A stretch of DNA of 42,148 bases from contig JALOPJ010000055.1 of the NCBI GenBank assembly GCA_025453955.1, positions 1-42,148 on the forward strand. Reading direction: 5' to 3'. Below the pieces are notes generated by a model that saw only the letters and a list, made by a program, of their open reading frames with translations, did not search any database and had not been told where the DNA came from. Position numbers and translations under genes: made by a program. The stretch comes from Candidatus Edwardsiibacteriota bacterium (GTDB lineage Bacteria > Edwardsbacteria > AC1 > EtOH8). Every line of letters begins with the position of its first letter. Positions within the stretch are counted from its first letter, which is position 1. Shown here piece by piece: positions 18,438 to 26,415 of this stretch.

Positions 18438-18484
18438 CATCACCCTTCTATTTGACAGGCATGCTGCTTTTCTCAGGGTGACAT
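18438..18484. repeat. REP-like repeat downstream of GIY-YIG gene, inverted relative to the upstream copies
   Basis: CATCACCCTT...AGGGTGACAT hairpin; reverse complement begins ATGTCACCCTGAGAA, close to ATGTCATCCCGAGAA at 18037. Confidence 0.6.
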
Positions 18485-18507
18485 TCATAAGGTTCGTTAG
18501 GAGATCC

Positions 18508-21252
18508 ATGAAGAATCTGTTTTCCCTTATCGCTTCCTGCCTTCTGCTTTCCTCACTCGGTTTTGCCTGGCAGCAGCGCGTGGCCTACGACATCGACGTC
18601 ACGCTGGACACAACGGCCCACTGGCTGCACGGCAGCGAGCGGCTGACCTACTGGAACAACTCACCGGACACGCTGCGCTCCGTGTGGTTCCACCTCTATC
18701 CCAACGCCTACAAGGACCTGGGCACCGCCCTGGCCGTCGAGGCCGAGGCCTTCCATGATTACCGCGGCCGCCGCCTGGCGGATCGTGACCGGGGGTTCAT
18801 CGAGATCAGCGCCATCCGCGCCGGCGGCGCGGCGCTGGCCCTGCGGCCCGGTGCCGACATCACCTCGGCCTGCTGCGACCTGCCGGCCCCGCTGGCCCCC
18901 GGCGACTCGCTGACGTTCGACATCGTTTTCGGCGTCAAGCTGCCGGCAATCGTCTCGAGGCTTGGCCACCAGGGCACGCACTATGAGATCTCCCAGTGGT
19001 ATCCCAAGATCGCCGTCTACGACGAGCTGGGCTGGCACGCCGACGGATACCACTACATCGGCGAGTTCTACGGCGAGTACGGGTCGTTCTCCGTCGGCAT
19101 CACGGCGCCGCGGGGCACGGTGATCGGCGCCACCGGCGACGAGATCGGCGGCACCGCCGACAGCGATTCCACAAACAACGGATCAACAAGCAATGACCCA
19201 ACCGAGTATTTTCTCTTCTGTGCCGAGAATGTCCACGACTTCGCCTGGTGCGCCGACGCCAAGTACGTCGTGACCGAGGAACTGCACCACGGCGTGCAGG
19301 TCAGGGTGCTGGCCCTGCCGCGCGACACGGTCAAATGGAAGAACGTGATGCAGTACGCCAAGGACGCCCTGGACTACTACGGCAAATGGTACGGTCCCTA
19401 TCCCTATGCGACCCTGACGGTCTGCGACGGGTCGATGCGGGCCGGCGGCGGCATGGAGTACCCAAATCTGGTGATCGTCTCCTCGGGCGAGGACAAGTTC
19501 ACCCGGTCGCTGGAGAACGTGGTGATGCACGAGATCGGCCACCAGTGGTTCTACGGCGTGCTGGGCAACGACGAGATGGACGAGGCCTGGCTGGACGAGG
19601 GCATCAAGCATCAACAGCTTCTCCGAGGAGCGCTATTTCGAGGAGAAGTACGGCCCCGAGGGCAACCTGCTGGCCAAGCCGCGGGCCCGCCGCTGGCTGC
19701 CGGAGCTGACCGACCGCTACGTCGGACGGATGCTGTACCACCTGTTCTCCGCCAGCCGGATGGAGCAGCCGGTGCTGACCCGCGCCTGCGAGGTGCGCGA
19801 ACCGGCCCTCTACGCCGCCATCGCCTACAAGAAACCGGCGATGATGATGTGGTGGTGGGGGTCATCGACAGCGTGGCGAAAAGGGATGTCCGGCCGTATT
19901 TCATGCCGATGCTCACCACCGCCGATCGCTGCGACTACGCCATCGCCTCGGTGGAGCGGGTCGAGCAACAGCGTGACCTCTACCGGGTCCGCCTCCAGCG
20001 GCAGGACAGCCTGGCGCTGCCGGTGTCGCTGCGGCTGACCGACGCCATCGCCAAGACCTACGACGTCCGCTGGAGCGGTACGCAGCGCGACACCGCGTTC
20101 TACCTGCAGACCGACGGCGCGCTGAACGCCGCCGTGCTGGACCCCGACGGGACGCTGCCCGAGACCGAACGCTTCGACAATCACTGGCCGAGGCGGTATT
20201 CCTTCACCCTGCTGCCCCGCCTGCCGTCGTTCGATTCATATCAGATGTGGGCCGTGCCGCTGCCGTGGTACGACGCGGTCAACGGGTTCCGGCTGGGCGC
20301 CATCCTGCACGGCGGCTACCTGGCCGACGGCGGCCCAATGACTGGCCGGCACCAGTGGACGGTGGTCCCCTACTGGGGCTTCAAGTCGCGGCAACTGAGC
20401 TTCAGCGCCGACTACCAGACGCCGGTCACCTCGCTGCCGATGCCGCCGCGGGTCTACGTTTCGGCCGGCAAGGCGTTCGACCTGGGCTGGGCCCGGCTGG
20501 GGCTGCGCCGGGCCTGGGGCCGGGCGTTGATGGCCCCGGAGCAGCGGTTCGACCTGCGGCTGTCCTACGACCGGGTGATCGACACGGCGCGGTTCTGGGA
20601 CTGGCGCGACATCGAGCCCGGGGAGTGCTGGATCGCGTCGGCCGAGCGCGGCTTCGTCCACTCGGAGTGGCTGCTGGGGTCGGACCTGCGGCTGGCCGCG
20701 GCCGCGGGTCTGAGCAACACGCCCGGCGCCGGCATGCGGAACTTCATGCGGACCGAGGCCGAGGAGCGGGCCTACCTGCGGTTCGGCAGGTACGTGCGGG
20801 TCGATCTGCGGGCCATCATCGGCCAGCTGGCCGGCGACCCGCCGGCCCAGGAGCAGTACTTCCTGTCCGGCGGCTTTCGCACCACGGGTTTCGACGACAT
20901 GATCGTCTCCTACCGGGGCTGGTGGTCGGCCCAGCAGCGGTACCACGTCGACGGCGGCGCCAACCTGCCGGGATACGCCGGCCGCCATATCCGCGGCACC
21001 ACGGTGGTGGCTGCGACCGTGTCGCTGCCGGTCCACCGGACCCCGGTCAGCCTTTTCGCCGGCGCCGGGCAGGTGCTGGACGACTGGACGGAGTTCAACC
21101 CCGGCGCGGTCATGGCCAACGCCGGTCTGGACCTGCGGTTGCCCGGCGTCCGGCTGCTGCTGCCGCTGTGGATCAACCGTCCGGAACCCGGCCAACGGCG
21201 GTTCGACTGGCGCTGGAAGATCGGCATCGGCGGGGCGATCAAGATCGGATGA
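18508..21252 (+). pseudogene. M1 family aminopeptidase with C-terminal beta-barrel-like region, interrupted by frameshift(s)
   Basis: HEIGHQWFYGVLGNDEMDEAWLDEG (HExxH-x18-E) then loss of frame at a 7-bp tandem duplication (19601-19614); original family sequence continues in another frame (FSEERYFEEKYG..., LFSASRMEQPVLTRA...YAAIAYKKPAM) and returns to the first frame near 19855. Confidence 0.75.
19601..19614 (+). repeat. 7-bp tandem duplication GCATCAA x2 causing frameshift
   Basis: gagGGCATCAAGCATCAACAGC; deleting one copy restores EGINSFSEERYFEEKYG. Confidence 0.85.
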
Positions 21253-21269
21253 GCGATCGTGATGGCTGG

Positions 21270-21313
21270 ACAATAGAAACGGGCGGTCAGCAATGACCGC
21301 CCGTTTCTATTGT
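21270..21313. terminator. Bidirectional intrinsic terminator between convergent genes
   Basis: Perfect 20-bp arms ACAATAGAAACGGGCGGTCA - GCAA - TGACCGCCCGTTTCTATTGT. Confidence 0.9.
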
Positions 21314-21359
21314 ATGCCGAAAATGCTCCGTGTCTCCGTGCCTCCGTGGCAAAACAGTA

Positions 21360-22637
21360 TTACAAGCTCCGCTCGATGAAGTGCTTGGTCTTGAGGTCCT
21401 TCATCCAGCTGTTGTACTCGTCCTGCATCTTCTTGTTCTTGAGGTACTCGGTGAGCTGCTCCTTGACGCTCTCGAACGTGGCCTCCCGGGCCGGCTCGCG
21501 CTTCAGCAGCTTGATCAGATGGTAGCCGGTCTCGGTCTCGATCACGTCCGAGATGTCGCCCTCCTTCAGCACCGCCAGCTCGTCCTTGACCTGCGGCGGG
21601 AAGGCGTCCACCGGCACCAGCCCCAGGTCGCCGCCCTTGGCCTTGGAGTCGGTGTCGTCGGAATAGGTCTTGGCCACCTGGCCGAAGTCCTCCTTGCCGT
21701 CCACGATCCGGCCGCGCAGGCCGGCGGCGGTCTTGCTGGCCTTGGCGATGTCGGCGTCGCCCGGCGTCACCCGGATCAGGATGTGGGCGGCGTGCACCTG
21801 GTCGTCCTTCCGCTCCAGCAGCTTGATGATGTGGAAGCCGAACGGCGACAGGAACGGGTCGGACACCTGGCCCGGCTTCAGCGAGAACGCCACCTGCTCG
21901 AACTGCGGCACCATGGCGTTGCGGCCGAACCAGCCCAGGTCGCCGCCGCGAGCGGCCGACTGGGGGTCCTGCGAATACTTGGCGGCCACGTCGGCGAACC
22001 TCTTCTTGGCCCGCAGTTGGGCCAGCACGGTGCGCATCTTGGCCTGGGCGGCGCCCTGGGCGGCCGCGCCCGGCTTGACCGCGATCAGGATGTGCTGGAG
22101 CTGGACTTTCTCCGGCTCGTTGGGGATCGAATCCTTGTGCGAAGCGAAGAACGCCGCCACCTCCTTGGAGGTGGGGTTGGTCACCCGGGGCCGGATCTTC
22201 AGGTCGATCAGCCGCTGGATGGTCATTCGCTCGCGGGTGTCGCCGCGGTATTTCTCCTTCAGTTTGTCCAGCGTGGTGCCCTCGCGCCGCAGTACTGCCT
22301 TGAAGCTGTCCTCGCTGGGAAAATTGCGCCGCAGGTTCTCGATCGCCTGGCCGATCTGCTCCTCGACCTCGGCCTCGGATACTTTCACCGACTCGCGCTG
22401 GGCCTCCAGCACCATCAGCTTGCCCTCGATCAGGTTCTCCAGCGCCGCCGTGCGCAGCGAGTCGTCCGGCGTCGGGTCGCCCGGGGCCTGCAGCCGGTAG
22501 AGCTGGACCTGGCGCTCGACCTCGCTCTTCATGATGATGTCCTCGCCCACCTTGCCCACGATGGTGTCCAGGGGATCGGCGGCGAACAGGGTGCCCGCCA
22601 GGGCCAGGATGATCGAGGCGGTTCTCAGCAATTTCAT
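21360..22637 (-). CDS. surA: Periplasmic SurA-like peptidyl-prolyl cis-trans isomerase (two parvulin domains)
   Basis: Signal peptide, SurA N-terminal region, two parvulin repeats (LQHILIAVK..., [13 protein letters not shown]...). Confidence 0.87.
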   Translation of the reverse strand: MKLLRTASIILALAGTLFAADPLDTIVGKVGEDIIMKSEVERQVQLYRLQAPGDPTPDDSLRTAALENLIEGKLMVLEAQRESVKVSEAEVEEQIGQAIENLRRNFPSEDSFKAVLRREGTTLDKLKEKYRGDTRERMTIQRLIDLKIRPRVTNPTSKEVAAFFASHKDSIPNEPEKVQLQHILIAVKPGAAAQGAAQAKMRTVLAQLRAKKRFADVAAKYSQDPQSAARGGDLGWFGRNAMVPQFEQVAFSLKPGQVSDPFLSPFGFHIIKLLERKDDQVHAAHILIRVTPGDADIAKASKTAAGLRGRIVDGKEDFGQVAKTYSDDTDSKAKGGDLGLVPVDAFPPQVKDELAVLKEGDISDVIETETGYHLIKLLKREPAREATFESVKEQLTEYLKNKKMQDEYNSWMKDLKTKHFIERSL

Positions 22638-22695
22638 GGATGTCCTTCCTGGTTGCGTTCCGCTCCCGGCCGCGTCCGGCGGCCGGGCAGCGCGG

Positions 22696-23547
22696 TCATT
22701 TCAGCAGTTCGGGGTGCTTGACCACGGCGGCCTTGGCCTGCAGGCTGTCGAACAGCTGCTCCAGCAGCCGCCGCTGGCGGGCGATGGTCAGGCCGCCGAT
22801 CAGGTCCTCCTTGATGTCGTCGAACTTGACCGTCTGCCAGGCCGGGCGGCGGTCCACCGCCTTGATCACCTGGTAGGCGTTGGCGATCTTGACCGGCTCG
22901 CTGACCTTGCCCTTGGCCAGCGCGAAGATCTTCTCCTCCAGCTCGAAGTCGATCCGCTTGTCGCCGCGCAGCAGGTAGGCCGGCAGCTCGCCGCCGCTGG
23001 CCGCCGTGTTCCGGGCCAGTGACCGCTCGCGGGCCAGCTTGGCGAAATCGGCCCCGTTGTCCAGCGCGGCCTTGACGGCGTCGGCATCGGCCTTGGTGGC
23101 CACCACGATCTCGGCCAGCTTGACCTCGGTCTGGTACTCCTGCTCGTGGGCCGTGAAGTACTCCCTGGCCTCGGCCTCGGTCACCGCCACGTCGGCCAGC
23201 GCGCGCTTCTCCATTTCGTTCATCAGGATGATCTTGGGCCACTCCTTCAGCACCTTGGCGATCTTGGGCTCCTTGTGGACGCCGCGCTTGAGGGCCTCCT
23301 GGTAGAGCAGCTCGGTGCGCACCCACTGCTTGATGGCCTCGTCCTTGTTGGCGGCGATCCAGGCCTCCTTGTAGGCGGGCTGCATCCCGGCGAACTCCTG
23401 GGGCAGCATGTCGTAGAAATCCTGGTCGGTCAGCGCCGCCTTGTTGACCCGGGCGATCACCTGTCCCTTGGACCCTGTCTTGCCGCAGCCTGCCAGCGCC
23501 ACCGCGCTGGCGGCGACCAGCGCCGCGATGACGAGCCGCTTCATCAT
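22696..23547 (-). CDS. Parvulin-type PPIase lipoprotein (PrsA-like)
   Basis: Lipobox [11 protein letters not shown]; parvulin pattern [52 protein letters not shown]. Confidence 0.85.
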   Translation of the reverse strand: MMKRLVIAALVAASAVALAGCGKTGSKGQVIARVNKAALTDQDFYDMLPQEFAGMQPAYKEAWIAANKDEAIKQWVRTELLYQEALKRGVHKEPKIAKVLKEWPKIILMNEMEKRALADVAVTEAEAREYFTAHEQEYQTEVKLAEIVVATKADADAVKAALDNGADFAKLARERSLARNTAASGGELPAYLLRGDKRIDFELEEKIFALAKGKVSEPVKIANAYQVIKAVDRRPAWQTVKFDDIKEDLIGGLTIARQRRLLEQLFDSLQAKAAVVKHPELLK

Positions 23548-25382
23548 TCCGCTTCCTTCTGTTGCCCGGCGGCCGCCAGCAGCCGCTGGTCGACCGTGAC
23601 CGGGTATTTCCCCTTGAGCTCGGCGATCAGCTGCTGGAACAGCTGATCGTGCTGGCGCTGCATCAGCATGCTGCGCGCCTGGTCCTTGACCTCGTCGAAC
23701 CGGGGCTGGCGCGCCGCGTCGCGCTTGGAAACCTTGATCACGGCGTAGCCGCCCCGGGACGGGAACGGCTGGGAGACCGTGTTCAGCGGCAGCGCGAAGG
23801 CGCGGGCCGCCACCTCCGGCGCCGGCGGGAAATCGCGGGGGATCGGCCCCACGTAGCCGCCGGCCTGCCGCGACTCGTCGATCGAGCGCTCCCGGGCCAC
23901 CGCCCCGAAGTTCGCCCCCTGCCGCACCGCGGCGGCGGCCGCGGCGGCCTCGGCCTCGGTCCTGGTCACGATCAGGTCGACGTAGGCCAGGGCCGGCCGG
24001 TAGAACTCCTTGTCGTTCTGCTTGAAGTACTGCGCCACCTCGTCGTCGCCGACGCCGACCTTGTCCTGCACCTGGCGCTGGTAGACCATGCCGGCCAGCT
24101 TGTCGGTGCGCTTCAGCAGCAGGTGCCGCTTGACCTTGGGCAGGCGCTCCAGGCCCAGGCTGCGGGCCCGGTCCGCCAGCAGCCGGCGCGACACGATCCG
24201 CTCGGCGTACTTCAGCACGCTGTCGGCGCTGGCGAGGTCCATCCCGTTGCGGAAGAAGAACACCGCACCGTCGGCCAGGTCGGCGCTGGTGAGCGTCCCG
24301 CCCTTGTAGCTGGCCGCGGCGCGCGTCATCTCGTCCGGCGACAGGGCCGGGAACGGCTGGACGCCCCCGCCGTACTGGCTGCGTTGCCGCTCGGCCAGCA
24401 GCGCCACGGTCCCGCTGTCGACGGTGATCCTGGCCTTGGCCAGCAGGTCGGACACGTACTGCTTGGCCTGCTCGCCGGCCTTGGCGTAGGACTGCTGGTC
24501 CAGCTGCATCTTCAGCCGGTCCTTGATCTGGTCGAACGGCGGCAGCTCGGTCTTCTTGGTGGAATCGACGAAGATGATGTGGTAGCCGTAGGGTGTCTTC
24601 ACCGGCGCGCTCATCTGTCCCGGCTTGAGGCCGAAGGCGGCGTCCTGGAACGGCTCGAACCCGGGCGCCACCTGGCCCCAGCCGAACCAGTAGAGGTCGC
24701 CGCCCTTGGCCGCGGTCATTGCCTCCTGCGACCGCTGGTTGGCGACGATCATGAACCGCTCGCGCAGCGTGGCGCCGGACACGGTCCGTTTCTCCAGTTT
24801 GGTCCCCGCCGGGATCTGGTTGGGTTCGGACGGCGCGGCCTGGCCCGGTGCCTGGGCCGGATCGGGCACCAGCACCTCCTCATCGAAGGTCTTGCCCGCG
24901 AACTGGCGTTCGAACATTTTCCGGTCGCGCACCGCCGCGGCCAGCTCCTTGGCCTCGGCCTCGGTCTTGGTCACGATGTGCCGAGCCCGCACCTGCACGC
25001 CCAGCTTGGCGTAGAGGTCCTTCACCGCGCGGTCGCTGGCCCGGTTCTTCTTGAGGAACTCCTCGCGGTACAGCCAGTCGAGCAGCACGTTGTTGGCGAT
25101 CTCGGCCAGCTCGCGGGCGGTCTGGGGGTCCTTGTCGTAGCCCCGGGCCAGCGCCTCGCAGTACATCAGCTTCTCGTCCACCAGCTGGTCCAGCAGCTTG
25201 CGCTTGGCGGACGACACCTCCGCGGTGTCCTTGGCCATGGCCGGCGCCTGGTAATATTGCTCGAACTCGGCGACGGTCACCTTCTGTTTCCCCACCCGGG
25301 CGATCGCGCGGTCGCCGCGGGAACAGGAAACCGCCGCCACGGCCAGACCGACGGCCACGGCGGCAATCAGCATGCGTTTCAT
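23544..25382 (-). CDS. Large parvulin-type PPIase lipoprotein with two parvulin domains
   Basis: Lipobox LAVAAVSCSRG; RARHIVTKTEAEAKELAAAVR and VDLIVTRTEAEAAAAAAAVRQGANFGAVARERSIDESRQAGGYVGPI. Confidence 0.85.
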   Translation of the reverse strand: MKRMLIAAVAVGLAVAAVSCSRGDRAIARVGKQKVTVAEFEQYYQAPAMAKDTAEVSSAKRKLLDQLVDEKLMYCEALARGYDKDPQTARELAEIANNVLLDWLYREEFLKKNRASDRAVKDLYAKLGVQVRARHIVTKTEAEAKELAAAVRDRKMFERQFAGKTFDEEVLVPDPAQAPGQAAPSEPNQIPAGTKLEKRTVSGATLRERFMIVANQRSQEAMTAAKGGDLYWFGWGQVAPGFEPFQDAAFGLKPGQMSAPVKTPYGYHIIFVDSTKKTELPPFDQIKDRLKMQLDQQSYAKAGEQAKQYVSDLLAKARITVDSGTVALLAERQRSQYGGGVQPFPALSPDEMTRAAASYKGGTLTSADLADGAVFFFRNGMDLASADSVLKYAERIVSRRLLADRARSLGLERLPKVKRHLLLKRTDKLAGMVYQRQVQDKVGVGDDEVAQYFKQNDKEFYRPALAYVDLIVTRTEAEAAAAAAAVRQGANFGAVARERSIDESRQAGGYVGPIPRDFPPAPEVAARAFALPLNTVSQPFPSRGGYAVIKVSKRDAARQPRFDEVKDQARSMLMQRQHDQLFQQLIAELKGKYPVTVDQRLLAAAGQQKEAE

Positions 25383-25432
25383 TCGTTCGATCCCCTGCTT
25401 GAGTTATCGTTAAAAAACAACCGCAAGCAGTA

Positions 25433-25461
25433 AGTTTAACACATATATATGTGGTTTTCAA
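25433..25461 (-). promoter_or_regulatory. Candidate promoter of the PPIase operon with a 14-bp palindrome in the spacer
   Basis: Minus strand TTGAAA - 17 nt - TAAACT; spacer contains perfect palindrome CACATATATATGTG (25440-25453). Confidence 0.45.
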
Positions 25462-25563
25462 TACAATTCTATATTAGCGGAATCGTTTGAATGCCAATGG
25501 GTTAGCATTTATCGACCCCTTGGGTGATCTACTGTCGCCCCGCTGACGCATATACATACGGCG

Positions 25564-26325
25564 TCACGACCGGTTATGTTTCGTCCCCCAGGGCAGGTAA
25601 GCAGGCTTGGGGTTGGAGAGCGCCTGCAGGATGTTGGCCTTGACCGGCGACCCGTCCCGTTGCCAGCGCGCCAGCTGCCGGCGGATCGCAGCCCGCTTGG
25701 AAGCCGCGCCGCCGGGGCACCGGAACCGCCGGATGGGCGGGAACCGCTGGGCGGCGTAGGCATCGATCTGGTCCTTCCAGACGTACGCCAGCGGCCTGAT
25801 GACGGTGACCGCCCCCTGCAACAGCGGTTGGTTGGGGTGCAGCGCCGCGAAATGACCGGCGTAGATGATGTTGAGCAGTGCGGTCTCGACCATGTCGTCG
25901 GCGTTGTGGCCCAGCGCGATTGTGCCGCAGCGGCATTCCCTGGCCAGCTCGAACAGCGCGGCGCGGCGGGCCCGGGCGCAGGCGAAGCAGTCGCGGAAGG
26001 TTTCTTCGGGCAACTCGCGGGCCGCGGTGCGCAGCTCGATCCCCAGCCCGGCGCAGATGCTTGCCAGCCGCGGGACCGATGCGATCGACCGGCCCCGGTA
26101 ACGGCCCGGCACGTGGCCGGCGATCAGCGTCAGCCCCAGCGCTGGGCCGGCGGCGCGCGCTTGGTGGGCCAGCAGGTCGAGCAGCACCATGCTGTCTGCG
26201 CCGCCCGAGAGGGCGACCAGTACGCGGTCGCCCCGCCCCAGCATGCCGAACCGCCGTTCCGCCCGCAGTAGGCGGGAGTAGACGGTGTTCCAATTGGCCG
26301 GCCGCCGCTTCAGATGGATCGTCAT
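25564..26325 (-). CDS. TtcA/TilS-like PP-loop ATPase (tRNA thiolation family)
   Basis: VLVALSGGADSMVLLDLLAH PP-loop, CFACARARR, LGHNADDMVETALLNI; start set to ATG at 26325. Confidence 0.83.
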   Translation of the reverse strand: MTIHLKRRPANWNTVYSRLLRAERRFGMLGRGDRVLVALSGGADSMVLLDLLAHQARAAGPALGLTLIAGHVPGRYRGRSIASVPRLASICAGLGIELRTAARELPEETFRDCFACARARRAALFELARECRCGTIALGHNADDMVETALLNIIYAGHFAALHPNQPLLQGAVTVIRPLAYVWKDQIDAYAAQRFPPIRRFRCPGGAASKRAAIRRQLARWQRDGSPVKANILQALSNPKPAYLPWGTKHNRS

Positions 26326-26370
26326 GACCAGTATTAAATCACGCCGCCGCGTCGAAGTCAAGCGCAAACG

Positions 26371-26403
26371 CCAAGGGGCCGGGCGGTAAGCCCGGCCCCT
26401 TGG
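26371..26403. terminator. Intrinsic terminator-type hairpin
   Basis: Perfect 14-bp arms CCAAGGGGCCGGGC - GGTAA - GCCCGGCCCCTTGG. Confidence 0.8.
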
Positions 26404-26415
26404 CCCCGTACGCCG

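Noticed and set aside
23562-25433. 623-aa plus-strand ORF opposite the large PPIase
   Set aside because: Antisense artefact; the minus-strand frame has clear parvulin motifs and a lipobox.
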